Assembly (NCBI RefSeq): GCF_900475935.1
Contig: NZ_LS483431.1
Location: 310,001-374,000 of the forward strand
DNA from: Campylobacter fetus subsp. fetus
Lineage (GTDB): Bacteria; Campylobacterota; Campylobacteria; Campylobacterales; Campylobacteraceae
DNA: 64,000 bases
Reading direction: 5' to 3'
Below the pieces are notes generated by a model. It did no database searches, was not told the DNA's origin, and saw only the letters and a list, made by a program, of their open reading frames with translations. The position numbers and the translations under genes are program-made. Positions 1 to 9,645 of this stretch are shown in pieces. Numbering within the stretch: the first letter of the stretch is position 1; each line of letters begins with the position of its first letter.

Positions 1-803
1 ATCCGTTTTTATATGGAATGATAGCAGCCGCAAACTCTTTAAGCGATATATTCGCTATGGGTGCTAAAGCTATAACGGCTATGAATATAGTCGGTTTTGA
101 TAGTTGCCATTTTGAAAATGAAATTTTGCATGAGATAATGGCTGGAGGAAAAAACAAGATAAAAGAGTGCGGCGCGGTTTTAGTCGGCGGACATAGTATA
201 GAATCTAAAGAAACTATTTACGGACTAAGCGTAACAGGAAGCGTAGATAGTAGCAAGTTTTGGTCAAATAACTCAGCAAAAATCAATGATATATTGATAC
301 TAACAAAACCTCTTGGAAGTGGTGTTTTAACAACTGCTTTAAAAGCGGATATGCTTAGTTTAGATGAGATACGCGAGATTTCAAATTTAATGTCTCAGCT
401 AAACTTTTATGCCGTTGATGCTTTATCTGGTTTAAAAGTTAATGCTGTTACCGATGTTACCGGATTTGGATTTTTGGGTCATTTAAGCGAAATGTTAAGA
501 GACGATATCAGCTTTGACCTATATAAAAACGGTATTCCTTTGCTAGCTAGCGCCAAGAAGTTTGCAAATTTAGGCTTTATTCCTGAGGGAAGCTATAAAA
601 ATAGTGTTTTTACTGCTAAAATTTGCAATATCAAACCAGATATTTTGCTAAGTGATGCCCAAACTAGCGGAGGACTTATCATCAGCATAAATGAAGATGA
701 TGCTTATAAAGCACTTTCAAATTTAAAAAATGCAGGATATGAGAACTCTTGTATAGTTGGAACCGTAAAAAGCAAGAGTGAATATAAAATAAATTTAATC
801 TAG
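1..803 (+). CDS. selD: Selenide, water dikinase (selenophosphate synthetase), 5'-truncated by window edge
   Basis: SelD makes selenophosphate from selenide and ATP, the selenium donor for selenocysteine (Sec) synthesis on tRNA-Sec. The open frame runs into the window from its left edge; 266 residues are visible of a family length near 340. The visible part starts within the conserved PurM-like region (Pro-Phe-Leu-Tyr-Gly, then IAAANSLSDIFAMG), continues through GGHSIE (substrate-loop region) and VTDVTGFGFLGHL, and ends with the LLSDAQTSGG motif typical of SelD. The catalytic Cys/Sec and Lys near the N terminus lie outside the window, so whether this SelD is itself a selenoprotein cannot be seen. 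A nitroreductase gene follows after 9 bases. The selC tRNA in the same window fits the pathway. Confidence 0.95.
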   Translation, partial: PFLYGMIAAANSLSDIFAMGAKAITAMNIVGFDSCHFENEILHEIMAGGKNKIKECGAVLVGGHSIESKETIYGLSVTGSVDSSKFWSNNSAKINDILILTKPLGSGVLTTALKADMLSLDEIREISNLMSQLNFYAVDALSGLKVNAVTDVTGFGFLGHLSEMLRDDISFDLYKNGIPLLASAKKFANLGFIPEGSYKNSVFTAKICNIKPDILLSDAQTSGGLIISINEDDAYKALSNLKNAGYENSCIVGTVKSKSEYKINLI

Positions 804-812
804 GAGTAATAA

Positions 813-1439
813 ATGAATTTTAAAGAGGCTTTAAATTTTCGTCATGCATGTAAGGTTTTTGATGAAAATAGAAAAATAGACAGTGCGGATTTTAATGATA
901 TTTTAGAAGCGGGTCGTTTATCCCCATCTTCTATGGGTATGCAGCCGTGGGAATTTGAAGTGATAGAAGATAAGGAACTCTTAAAAAAAATGAGAGAAGC
1001 ATGCTGGAATCAAGCTCAGATCACGACTGCCTCAAAAGTCATCGTGATCTATGCTAAGATAGATGATCTAAGAGCTAGCTCAAACTATGTTAAATCTATA
1101 ATTTGCAGTAGAAAAGATAAAAGCGAAGATGAGCAAAAAGCATATTTGCAAAGATATGCAAATATGATTGAATATAACGAAGGCACTAGCGATAAAGAGC
1201 TTTTTAGTTGGGCTAGGGCACAGTGCTATTTGGCGGCGCAAAATATGATGATGCAGGCCGCTTTTTTAGGAATAGACAGTTGCCCTATGGAAGGATTTGA
1301 AAGAGATAAACTAGAAAGTGTTTTAAGTATAAACATAAAACAAAAAAGAGTAGCTCTCGTACTTCCTTTTGGTTATAGGAAAAATCCTGCTAGTAAAAAA
1401 CAGAGACGAGATATAAAAGATATCGTAAAATACGGATAA
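813..1439 (+). CDS. Nitroreductase family NAD(P)H-dependent oxidoreductase
   Basis: A 208-residue protein of the FMN-dependent nitroreductase fold, expected to be a cytoplasmic homodimer that reduces nitro compounds or quinones with NAD(P)H. Family signs are the N-terminal R-x-A/S-C-x-x-F element (FRHACKVFDEN, about residues 9-19), the LSPSSMGMQPWEF segment (FMN-binding region, about 36-48), AAQNMMMQAAFLGIDSCPMEGF in the middle of the C-terminal half, and the terminal LPFGYR. It resembles the NfsB/RdxA-type enzymes of Helicobacter and Campylobacter, but I cannot say which paralogue. The start has a Shine-Dalgarno sequence (taggag) that overlaps the selD stop, so the two are probably co-transcribed. 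Confidence 0.85.
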   Translation: MNFKEALNFRHACKVFDENRKIDSADFNDILEAGRLSPSSMGMQPWEFEVIEDKELLKKMREACWNQAQITTASKVIVIYAKIDDLRASSNYVKSIICSRKDKSEDEQKAYLQRYANMIEYNEGTSDKELFSWARAQCYLAAQNMMMQAAFLGIDSCPMEGFERDKLESVLSINIKQKRVALVLPFGYRKNPASKKQRRDIKDIVKYG

Positions 1440-1449
1440 GTAAAATATC

Positions 1450-2523
1450 GTGGCAGACGATCAAGAAAAAACCGAAGAACCCACCGGGAAAAAGTTAGAA
1501 GACGCTAGAAATAAAGGCAACGTCGCAAAATCTCAAGACGTGAGCGGTTTTGTGACGTTACTAGTAGGATTTGCGGTTCTTGTAGGACTTATGGGATTTA
1601 TGGGAGAGAGATTAGTAAATCTTTATCTTTACTACCAAGGTCTTATCGGCGTAGAAATTACTCGTGAACTATTTTTTAAGATAACTATCCACTCAATGCT
1701 TCAGACGTTTTTGATAATTTTGCCTATAGCTATTTGCATTATGATAGCAGGTATAATATCAAATATAATGCAGTTTGGGTTTTTATTTACCGTTGAGCCT
1801 ATTATGCCGAATTTCAGTAAAATCGATCCGATAAAAGGTATCGCAAATCTGTTCTCACTGAAAAAACTTATTGATGCTGTTAAAATCATATTAAAAGTAA
1901 GCGCCGTTTTTGGCGTTGCATTTTACTTTTTCTTGCAGTTTGTAAAAGAGCTTCCTCATACTATATTTTTCTCAATGTTTAATCAACTTTTATGGCTTAA
2001 AGAGAAAATGCTTATATTAGCTGGAGTTATGTTGTTGCTATTTTTGATAATTGCTATAGCAGATGTTTTTATCGTACGTTATCAGTACTTCAAAGGTCTT
2101 AGAATGAGCAAACAAGAGGTAAAAGATGAGTTTAAACAGATGGAAGGAGATCCAAAAGTAAAAGGTCGCATAAGACAACTTCAGATGCAAGCAGCAAGAA
2201 AAAGAATGATGCAAAATATCCCTACCGCAGATGTCGTCATAACAAACCCTACTCATTACGCCGTGGCTCTTCGTTATGATAAAGAGAAAGAAAAAGCTCC
2301 GGTTGTTTTAGCAAAAGGCGTAGATCATCTAGCGCTTCGCATTAGAAAGATAGCTACAGAAAACGGTATTCAAATAGTAGAAAATCCGCCTCTTGCTAGA
2401 GAACTTTATAAATTATGCGATATTGACGATCAGATACCGGGAAATTTATTTCAAGCCGTTGCCGAGGTGCTAAGCTTCGTTTATCTCGGCAATAGGGCTA
2501 AATTTGAAAGCAAGTTAAAATAG
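1450..2523 (+). CDS. flhB: Flagellar type III secretion export-gate protein FlhB
   Basis: FlhB is an inner-membrane component of the flagellar export gate that switches export from rod/hook to filament proteins after self-cleavage. The 357-residue protein has the typical start (DDQEKTEEPTGKKLEDARNKG), four hydrophobic segments within about residues 30-210, and a cytoplasmic C-terminal domain. The self-cleavage motif Asn-Pro-Thr-His is at residues 266-269. The start codon is GTG, 10 bases after the stop of the nitroreductase; no ATG is available near the conserved N terminus. It sits apart from other flagellar genes, as is common in Campylobacter. A hairpin just downstream probably ends the selD-flhB unit. 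Confidence 0.97.
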   Translation: MADDQEKTEEPTGKKLEDARNKGNVAKSQDVSGFVTLLVGFAVLVGLMGFMGERLVNLYLYYQGLIGVEITRELFFKITIHSMLQTFLIILPIAICIMIAGIISNIMQFGFLFTVEPIMPNFSKIDPIKGIANLFSLKKLIDAVKIILKVSAVFGVAFYFFLQFVKELPHTIFFSMFNQLLWLKEKMLILAGVMLLLFLIIAIADVFIVRYQYFKGLRMSKQEVKDEFKQMEGDPKVKGRIRQLQMQAARKRMMQNIPTADVVITNPTHYAVALRYDKEKEKAPVVLAKGVDHLALRIRKIATENGIQIVENPPLARELYKLCDIDDQIPGNLFQAVAEVLSFVYLGNRAKFESKLK

Positions 2524-2546
2524 CTAAATTGCTGTTTCAAATTTTT

Positions 2547-2576
2547 AAAACTAGTTCTAAATTTAAAACTAGTTTT
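2547..2576. terminator. Bidirectional terminator hairpin between convergent flhB and nhaA
   Basis: A 10-bp perfect inverted repeat (AAAACTAGTT / AACTAGTTTT) with a 10-base AT loop. Its right arm contains the nhaA stop codon. On each strand the hairpin is flanked by A/T runs, as expected for a terminator serving both convergent genes. Confidence 0.6.
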
Positions 2577-3741
2577 GAGACTTACTAGCTTTTCTAAGTA
2601 CAAAATATCCGGTTACTGCACACATAGTACTAGCTAATAGTATAGCGATTTTATTTGCGTATAAAAACGCATCACTCTCGGCGTACGCTAAACCATCTAT
2701 AAAAAGGCTCATACTCATACCAACTCCGGTTAGTATGGACAATCCATATAAATGTAGCCATCCACAGCCATTAGGAAGCTCTGCTAATTTGCATTTTATA
2801 GCTAAAAACGCAAAGCTAAATACTCCTATTTGCTTACCGATGAATAGTCCAAATATTATTCCAAGCGGCACGGGATGCGTTAAGTTTAAAATAGAGTCTT
2901 CGCTAAACACGACTCCGGCATTTGAAAAAGCAAATATAGGAAGTATCAAAAACGCTACAATCGGATGCAAAAAGTGCATTACGGACTGCAGCATTCCATG
3001 CTCAGGATCTCCATCTTCATCTCGTAAAGGTATGAACATACTTGCTATAATGCCAGCTAGAGTAGCATGAATTCCGCTCATAAGCACAGATACCCACAGT
3101 ACGATACCGCATAATAAATAGATATATACGTTTTGATTATTTTTATAATTTAAAATAGTTAGAATAACTATAGCGCAAAACGATATAAAAAGAGATATTA
3201 TGCTCAATGTTTTAGTATAAAATATAGCTATGATGATTATAGCAGCTACGTCATCTATGATGGCAAGGCTTAGTAAAAACAGCTTCAAGCTAATAGGAAT
3301 TCTACTTCCAAGCAAAAACAACACTGCTAAAGCAAACGCAGTATCGCTAACCGTAGGTATAGCCCAACCATTTACATCAAAACTATTTGCGTGATTTAGT
3401 ACGTAAAAGATGACCGCCGGAACTATCACGCCGCCGATTCCCGCTATGCTAGGAAGAGCTACTTTACTAATCGAGTTTAGTTCGCCTTCTAAAAACTCGT
3501 ATTTAAGCTCAAGTCCTATAAAAAAGAAAAATATTGCCATAAGTCCGTCATTTACCCATAAAATCGTAGGCTTTATTAGCTTAAATTCGCCAAAAATTAT
3601 ACCGGAGTCAAGTCTTAATATCTCGCTGTAAAATTTGTTTAAAACACCGTTATTAGCTAAGATAAGAGCCAATATCATAGCTAATATTATGAGTATACCG
3701 CTTGCTGATTCCTTTTGTAAGAAATTTTTAATTATATTCAT
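2569..3741 (-). CDS. nhaA: Na+/H+ antiporter NhaA
   Basis: NhaA expels sodium in exchange for protons across the inner membrane and helps control pH and salt stress. The 390-residue protein is of normal family length with about 12 hydrophobic segments. The key aspartates are in place and even share E. coli numbering: D133 (VSDTAFALAV) and the ion-binding pair D163-D164 (AIIDDVAAI). The family segment WVNDGLMAIFFFFIGLELK lies at about residues 62-80. The start ATG is preceded by AAAGGTC. The gene is monocistronic, convergent with flhB. C. jejuni is known to carry two nhaA genes; only one is in this window. Confidence 0.97.
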   Translation of the reverse strand: MNIIKNFLQKESASGILIILAMILALILANNGVLNKFYSEILRLDSGIIFGEFKLIKPTILWVNDGLMAIFFFFIGLELKYEFLEGELNSISKVALPSIAGIGGVIVPAVIFYVLNHANSFDVNGWAIPTVSDTAFALAVLFLLGSRIPISLKLFLLSLAIIDDVAAIIIIAIFYTKTLSIISLFISFCAIVILTILNYKNNQNVYIYLLCGIVLWVSVLMSGIHATLAGIIASMFIPLRDEDGDPEHGMLQSVMHFLHPIVAFLILPIFAFSNAGVVFSEDSILNLTHPVPLGIIFGLFIGKQIGVFSFAFLAIKCKLAELPNGCGWLHLYGLSILTGVGMSMSLFIDGLAYAESDAFLYANKIAILLASTMCAVTGYFVLRKASKSQN

Positions 3742-4131
3742 CTTTGACCTTTATGGTATTATTGGCAAATTAAATTAAAATATATGTAAAGTGATTTAAA
3801 TGCGTGATGTAGCTGAATTTTATCTGGAATTTATTAACAAATTACTAAAAATTATATATTTTTTTAAATTTTTGTAATTGTTGAAATATAGTTAAGTCGT
3901 GGATATACCGCTACAATTTATAGATTATTTTATACGTTTTTAAAATATTATACTTTATAATAAATCACAATTATATTTAAACTAAATTTAAATATAATTA
4001 AATATTTTATAAATATAATTTTACTATTATTATATTAAGATGAAATTGAATATATTTTTAAATTTATAACTATAAATTTAGATCAAATTTTATTAGCCGG
4101 TTTTTTAAATTTAAACTCGGCTAACGTAAAT
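3742..4131. other. AT-rich spacer between nhaA and uvrA (no gene seen)
   Basis: These 390 bases hold the nhaA promoter and leader at the left end and the uvrA terminator at the right end. The rest is extremely AT-rich, with runs of A and T and no ribosome-binding site in front of a credible reading frame. A 25-codon frame starting at 3800 on the plus strand (MRDVAEFYLEFINKLL and on) is open but unsupported. A lone TACAAT at 3912-3917 could be a -10 element for a rightward transcript. Nothing else is recognisable. Confidence 0.5.
4093..4124 (-). terminator. Terminator hairpin after uvrA
   Basis: On the minus strand TTAGCCG pairs with CGGCTAA over 7 bp, with an AT-rich inner part that can extend the stem. 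It starts 7 bases after the uvrA stop codon and is followed by TAAAATTT. This is likely an intrinsic terminator for uvrA. Confidence 0.6.
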
Positions 4132-6963
4132 TTATTTCAAAAGCCCCATATCTTTTAGTTCGTTTTCTAAAAACTCACCTGTGAATGAACCTGTTTTTTT
4201 ATATTTTTTAGCTACTTCTATAGGGGTTCCTTTGGCCACCACTTTTCCACCTCCAGCTCCGCCCTCAGGTCCCATATCTATCAGATAATCGCAGTTTTTT
4301 ATAACATCAAGATTATGTTCTATAACTATGACGGAATTTCCAAGGTCTACTAAATGATGTAGCACTTTTACTAGCCTATCGACATCGGCAAAATGAAGTC
4401 CTGTCGTAGGCTCGTCAAGCACGTACAAAGTGTTTCCCGTGTCGCTTCTGCTGAGTTCTTTCGAAAGCTTTATGCGTTGTGCTTCTCCGCCGCTTAGAGT
4501 GGTTGCCGGCTGACCTAAAGTTACGTATCCAAGTCCTACGTCGCTTATAGTCTTTAGTTTTGCGTAAATTTTCGGTACTGCTTTGAAAAAAGTAAGCGCT
4601 TCATCGACGCTCATATTTAAAACTTCGGCTATATTTTTGCCTTTATACTCTATCTCTAAAGTCTGGGCGTTGTAGCGAGAGCCTTTGCAGATATCGCAAA
4701 CCACGTTGATATCCGGTAAAAAGTGCATTTCTACTTTTATCTCTCCTTCGCCGCTACATTTTTCGCATCTACCGCCTTTTACGTTGAAACTAAATCTTCC
4801 TATTTTGTATCCTCTGAGTTTTGCTTCTTTCGTAGAGGCAAAAAGCCCTCTTATCTCATCCATAACTCCGGTATAAGTTGCAGGGTTGCTGCGCGGCGTA
4901 CGACCGATAGGACTTTGGTCTAGATAGATAACTTTATCGAGATGTTCTAAACCTTCTATCTTGACGCCTTTTATCTTTTGTACTTTTTTAGCTCGGTTTA
5001 GCTCTTCAAGAGCAGTCGGAAGTAGGGTTTGAAGTACGAGCGAGCTTTTTCCGCTACCGCTTACTCCTGTCACTCCGACTAAATTTCTAAGTGGAAATTT
5101 GACGTTTAAATTTGATATATTGTTTAAATTTACACTGCTTATACTGATATAATCGCTTTGTTTTCTGCCTTTATAGTAATTTATGGATTTTTTACCGTTT
5201 ATATAGTTTGCCGTTTGTGTGTTTGATTTTAAAAGCTTTTCGTAAGTTCCTGCAAATACGACTTCTCCGCCGTGCACTCCGGCTCCAGGACCGATGTCGA
5301 CGATAAAATCAGCCGCTTCTATGGTTTTTTTGTCGTGTTCGACTACGATTACCGTATTTCCTTTTTCTTGCAAATTTCTTAGCGTTTTTATAAGTTTTAA
5401 AGTGTCTCTTTCATGAAGTCCGATACTAGGCTCGTCAAGTACGTACATTACGCCGCTAAGTCCGCTTCCTATCTGGCTTGCGATACGAATTCTTTGAGCT
5501 TCTCCGCCGCTTATGGTTCTAGCGTCTCTACCAAGACTTAGATACCCAAGTCCGACGTCGTAAAGAAAAAATAGTCTTTCGTTTATCTCTTTTAAGATCG
5601 GTGTAGCTATCATCTTTTGTTGATCGTTTAAATGAGTAAAATTTGAGCTATCGCTAAAAAATTTAGTACAGTCTTCGATGCTCATATCTATGATATCGCC
5701 TATGGTTTTCCCCGCGACTTTGACTGCTAAACTCTCTTGTTTTAAACGCTTGGCGTTACATACTTCGCACTGTTTTTCGGTCATGTAATCACTAAAATCT
5801 TTATCATCTTTCAATATCTCATAGGCGATTTTTAAGACACCTTCAAAAGTTTTACTTATCTTATGTCTTTTCCATAAAAAATTTATATTTTTAACATTTC
5901 CATAAAGTATGAGCCTTTTTTCGTCTTCATTTAGTTCCCCGTAAGGAGTTTTGGTATTTATACCGTTTTGTTCGCAAAAAGCAAGCGTAAATTTATAAAA
6001 ATAACTCTTGTTAAATCCGTACATCACTTTTATGGCGCCTTGTTCTACGCTGAGATTTTCATCGATGATTTTGTTTAGATCTAAGCTAAAACGGATTCCA
6101 AGCCCGTCGCAGCTAGGACAAGCGCCTTTTGGAGAGTTGAAGCTAAAGCTTAGGGGTTCAAGAGCGTTAAATGATATTTTACAGTCAAAACAAGCGTTAT
6201 GTTCACTAAAATGTATTAAGCTTTTTTCTAAATTTAGCTCACTCGCATTGCTTATATCAATCTCTACTTCACCAAAACTTTCATGAAGCGCTTTTTCGAC
6301 GTCGCTTGCTATCCTTGAAGAGTTTTCCTTGCTTACAACTACTCTATCTATCACGACTTTTATGGTGTGTTTTTTGGTTTTGCTGAGTTCTATCTCTTCA
6401 TCTAGTCTTACCATGACTCCATCTATCATGGCTCTTACGTAGCCTTTGTTGGCTAATTTTTCTAGTTCGTCCGCGAAACTTCCTTTTTTTTCACGTACCA
6501 TAGGAGCTAAGATCGTGATTTTAGCGCCATCAGGAAGCTTTGTGATCTGATCTATGATATCACTCGCGCTCATTTTTGAGACGATTTTGCCGCATTTATG
6601 GCAGTGTTGAACCCCGATCCTAGCGTATAAAAGTCTTAAATAATCATAAATTTCAGTTATAGTTCCTACGGTAGAGCGAGGATTTTTACTTGTCGATTTT
6701 TGATCGATTGCGATAGCTGGAGTAAGACCTTCGATGTGATCGACGTCTGGTTTCCCTATGCGGTCTAAAAACTGTCTTGCGTAAGAAGAAAGACTCTCTA
6801 TATAGCGTCTTTGACCCTCTGCGTAAAGCGTGTCAAAAGCGAGAGTGCTTTTTCCGCTACCGCTAAGCCCAGTAAATACTACAAGGCGGTTTTTCGGTAT
6901 TTCTAAGCTGATATTTTTAAGATTGTGCTCTTTCGCACCTGTTATTTTTATAGTTTCATTCAT
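4132..6963 (-). CDS. uvrA: Excinuclease ABC subunit A (UvrA)
   Basis: UvrA is the damage-recognition ATPase of nucleotide excision repair; it loads UvrB on DNA. The 943-residue protein has two ABC modules: Walker A motifs GLSGSGKST (residues 32-40) and GVSGSGKSS (second half), each with the signature ISGGEAQR or LSGGEAQR and a VLDEPS/VLDEPT Walker B. Zinc-binding cysteines are present: CxxC pairs before and after the SLSFSFNSPKG region, and CEKC/CDIC flanking the MHFLPDINVV segment near the second module. All catalytic motifs look intact. It is a stand-alone gene on the minus strand, divergent from the DASS transporter. Confidence 0.98.
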   Translation of the reverse strand: MNETIKITGAKEHNLKNISLEIPKNRLVVFTGLSGSGKSTLAFDTLYAEGQRRYIESLSSYARQFLDRIGKPDVDHIEGLTPAIAIDQKSTSKNPRSTVGTITEIYDYLRLLYARIGVQHCHKCGKIVSKMSASDIIDQITKLPDGAKITILAPMVREKKGSFADELEKLANKGYVRAMIDGVMVRLDEEIELSKTKKHTIKVVIDRVVVSKENSSRIASDVEKALHESFGEVEIDISNASELNLEKSLIHFSEHNACFDCKISFNALEPLSFSFNSPKGACPSCDGLGIRFSLDLNKIIDENLSVEQGAIKVMYGFNKSYFYKFTLAFCEQNGINTKTPYGELNEDEKRLILYGNVKNINFLWKRHKISKTFEGVLKIAYEILKDDKDFSDYMTEKQCEVCNAKRLKQESLAVKVAGKTIGDIIDMSIEDCTKFFSDSSNFTHLNDQQKMIATPILKEINERLFFLYDVGLGYLSLGRDARTISGGEAQRIRIASQIGSGLSGVMYVLDEPSIGLHERDTLKLIKTLRNLQEKGNTVIVVEHDKKTIEAADFIVDIGPGAGVHGGEVVFAGTYEKLLKSNTQTANYINGKKSINYYKGRKQSDYISISSVNLNNISNLNVKFPLRNLVGVTGVSGSGKSSLVLQTLLPTALEELNRAKKVQKIKGVKIEGLEHLDKVIYLDQSPIGRTPRSNPATYTGVMDEIRGLFASTKEAKLRGYKIGRFSFNVKGGRCEKCSGEGEIKVEMHFLPDINVVCDICKGSRYNAQTLEIEYKGKNIAEVLNMSVDEALTFFKAVPKIYAKLKTISDVGLGYVTLGQPATTLSGGEAQRIKLSKELSRSDTGNTLYVLDEPTTGLHFADVDRLVKVLHHLVDLGNSVIVIEHNLDVIKNCDYLIDMGPEGGAGGGKVVAKGTPIEVAKKYKKTGSFTGEFLENELKDMGLLK

Positions 6964-7199
6964 AACTTGTCCATTAAATTTAAAATCAATGATTATATCA
7001 AAAATTGTTTTAATCTTAAAGAAATGAGAAAAAATCTAAATTTAAAAATTAAATTTCAAATAATTTTTATATTTGCATATTAGGTGTTACTTTTATTCAC
7101 ATATTTTTCAAAATAACATAAATTTAGTTGAAATTTACAACAAACTAATTTTATTCTTATTAATATGTGTATGTTGATAAAATATTATGAGGAGGTTAT

Positions 7200-8858
7200 A
7201 TGGCAAATCCAAACATTCCTGTGGATAAAAAGACCAGTACCGTTCAGATTATCGGTCTTTTTGGTGGTATTTTGGCTGCTCTTTTGGTGTATTATATGAT
7301 GCCAAGTAGTGCTGGAGATATAGCAAACGCCGCTGCAAACGGCAAAAAGTTAAATATAGAAGGTCTTCCTATAGTAGCTGCTGTGGCTGTGCTGATGGGT
7401 ATATGGTGGATGAGCGAGGCTATAGCACTTCCTGCTACTGCTCTTTTGCCTATGGTTTTGTTTCCGCTTTTAGGTGTCGATAGCTTTAAATCAGCTGCGG
7501 CTCCGTACGCTTCAGATACTATATATCTGTTTATGGGTGGGTTCGTTTTAGCTCTTGCTATGCAAAAGTGGAATCTGCATACTAGGATAGCTCTTGGTAT
7601 TGTGTTACTAATCGGAACAAGTCCGCGCCGTTTGGTTGCTGGATTTATGGTGGCGACCGGATTCATGTCTATGTGGGTTAGCAACACTGCGACCGCGGTT
7701 ATGATGCTTCCAGTAGGACTTTCTGTTTTGCACTTAGTCAGTAAACTTACTACCGGTAAGGATGACGGTACAGTGGAGGGCGATATGAGACATCTTGATG
7801 AGATAGCTCGTAAAGGCACTCAAGGCGGTATAGCAAGTGCTGTGATCCATAAAGGTAAAGATATAGTAGAAGAAGTAAAAGCAAGAACAAGCTCATTTAC
7901 TTCAAATTTCGGCATTGCCTTAATGCTCGGTATCGCTTACGCCGCTTCTATCGGCTCTCTTGGTACTATCATAGGAACTCCGCCAAATGCACTTCTTGTA
8001 GCTCATATGAAAAACGAATTCGGCGTAGAGATTGGTTTTGGCCAGTGGATGATAATGGGCGTTCCTTTAGCCGTAACTATGCTTGCTATTTGTTGGGCTA
8101 TACTTGTTTATTGGTTATTTCCGCCTGAGATAGACGAGATACCAGGAGGTAAAGAAATCATTCATGAAGAGTACAAAAAACTCGGAAATATGAGCAGCGC
8201 TGAGTGGCTAGTAGGTAGCGTGTTCATATCTGCTGCGCTTTGCTGGATATTTCTTGGTTTTATACTAAAAGCATATGGGATAAAAGTAGGCAGTCTTGAT
8301 ACGATCGTCGCTATGAGCGTCGCTGTATTGCTTTTTATCATTCCTGCAAACAAAAGCGGAGAGAGACTTATAGACTGGGATAGCGCTAAGAAACTTCCGT
8401 GGGATATCCTTATATTATTCGGTGGAGGTCTTGCACTTTCTGCTCAATTTAGCAAAACAGGATTATCTTTATGGATAGGACATCAAGTTTCGGCTTTAGG
8501 AACTATGCCTATACTTGCTGTTATAGTGGCAGTTACCGCTCTTGTTATATTCTTAACAGAGATCACTTCAAATACCGCTACTGCAGCGGCGTTCTTGCCG
8601 GTTATAGCCGGGGTTGCTATAGGTTTAGGATATGAGGGAAGCAATGTTATGCTATTTACGGTGCCTGTTGCTTTAGCCGCTACTTGTGCATTTATGCTAC
8701 CTGTCGCGACTCCGCCAAATGCTATAGCTTACGGCTCGGGATACGTGAGGATCAGCGATATGATAAAAGCTGGATTATGGTTAAATATAGTAGGTATATT
8801 CTTGATAACTCTTACTGTTATGTTCTTGACTACGACTGTATTTGGTCTAAAGATTTAA
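7200..8858 (+). CDS. DASS (SLC13) family anion:Na+ symporter
   Basis: A 552-residue inner-membrane protein of the divalent anion:sodium symporter family, which imports dicarboxylates such as succinate, malate or fumarate, or in some members sulfate. The two inverted halves each carry the SNT motif that binds Na+ and substrate: SNTATAVMMLP in the first half and TSNTATAAAFLP in the second. Other family signs are WWMSEAIALPATALLP near residues 70-85 and a PVATPPNAIAYGSG segment near the C terminus. The Shine-Dalgarno sequence is strong (gaggagg, 5 bases from ATG). The substrate cannot be read from sequence; in an asaccharolytic Campylobacter a C4-dicarboxylate is likely. It is convergent with the TauE genes. 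Confidence 0.88.
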   Translation: MANPNIPVDKKTSTVQIIGLFGGILAALLVYYMMPSSAGDIANAAANGKKLNIEGLPIVAAVAVLMGIWWMSEAIALPATALLPMVLFPLLGVDSFKSAAAPYASDTIYLFMGGFVLALAMQKWNLHTRIALGIVLLIGTSPRRLVAGFMVATGFMSMWVSNTATAVMMLPVGLSVLHLVSKLTTGKDDGTVEGDMRHLDEIARKGTQGGIASAVIHKGKDIVEEVKARTSSFTSNFGIALMLGIAYAASIGSLGTIIGTPPNALLVAHMKNEFGVEIGFGQWMIMGVPLAVTMLAICWAILVYWLFPPEIDEIPGGKEIIHEEYKKLGNMSSAEWLVGSVFISAALCWIFLGFILKAYGIKVGSLDTIVAMSVAVLLFIIPANKSGERLIDWDSAKKLPWDILILFGGGLALSAQFSKTGLSLWIGHQVSALGTMPILAVIVAVTALVIFLTEITSNTATAAAFLPVIAGVAIGLGYEGSNVMLFTVPVALAATCAFMLPVATPPNAIAYGSGYVRISDMIKAGLWLNIVGIFLITLTVMFLTTTVFGLKI

Positions 8859-8863
8859 TTTAA

Positions 8864-8893
8864 TTTTCTTGGCTAAATTACTAGCCAAGAAAA
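8864..8893. terminator. Bidirectional terminator between DASS transporter and TauE gene
   Basis: A perfect 12-bp inverted repeat (TTTTCTTGGCTA / TAGCCAAGAAAA) with a 6-base loop. The right arm includes the stop codon of the convergent TauE gene. T-rich flanks are present on both strands, so it can end transcription from both sides. Confidence 0.75.
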
Positions 8894-9624
8894 ATCTTTT
8901 TTATAGTTAGCAAAAACAGTGTCATATTAAATCCTAAATTTAGTCGTTTTTGTTTTGTTCTGTCTATTTTTATAGATGCGTTTGTACCAAAATATACTCC
9001 AATTAGCGCTCCTATACCAAGCGCAAATCCGTGATAATAATCAACAAGTCCGTTTATACTAAGGCTTATAAATCCGCTAACTCCTGCAAAAACTACAAAA
9101 AATAGCCCCATAGATACCGCTTTTTTGATATCATATCCTAAAAATCCAAAAAATATAAGACTTATAAGCATTCCTCCGCCGATTCCGACGCTGACACCCA
9201 TAATGCCGACAAAAATACCTATTATAATAAGTATAGGTTTAGATAGTTTTTTCTCTTCGCTAGCAAAACTTTTTTTAATAAAAGCCTTTATGATCATAAT
9301 GAAAAGCAGACTAGCGAACATACATTCTAGCCATAAAGATGGGGTGTATTTGACTATAAATCCGCTTAAAAATGCACCAAATATACCGCCGATTCCTACG
9401 TAAAATCCTTCTCCAAATTTAAACATACCTTTTTTATAGTTGATATATGAACCAAAAAGTGAGCTAAATATCATCTGCATGACTGATATGCCAATCGCGT
9501 ATTTGATATCGTATCCTAAAAATACAAGTACGCTTACGATAATTCCGCCGCCGCCGATCCCGAAAAATCCAGACGCGAATCCTACAAAAATACCAAAAAA
9601 GCTAAGTAGCAAAAACTCACTCAT
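8881..9624 (-). CDS. TauE/SafE family membrane transporter (copy 1)
   Basis: A 247-residue integral membrane protein with about eight hydrophobic segments and the two repeated glycine motifs typical of TauE/SafE (PF01925): GFFGIGGGG at the N terminus and SVGIGGGM in the second half. Members are linked to export of sulfite, sulfoacetate or other organic anions, but few have been tested. It lies 21 bases downstream of a clearly paralogous gene on the same strand; both share GYDIK..A(I/V)S/GIS segments and FGTxxSxKID near the end. The pair probably forms one operon. Substrate unknown. Confidence 0.85.
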   Translation of the reverse strand: MSEFLLLSFFGIFVGFASGFFGIGGGGIIVSVLVFLGYDIKYAIGISVMQMIFSSLFGSYINYKKGMFKFGEGFYVGIGGIFGAFLSGFIVKYTPSLWLECMFASLLFIMIIKAFIKKSFASEEKKLSKPILIIIGIFVGIMGVSVGIGGGMLISLIFFGFLGYDIKKAVSMGLFFVVFAGVSGFISLSINGLVDYYHGFALGIGALIGVYFGTNASIKIDRTKQKRLNLGFNMTLFLLTIKKIFLG

Positions 9625-9645
9625 ATTTAGTCCTAACTTTTAAAT

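Noticed and set aside
3800-3877. 25-codon frame in the nhaA-uvrA spacer
   Set aside because: No ribosome-binding site, strongly biased base composition, and no link to a neighbour.
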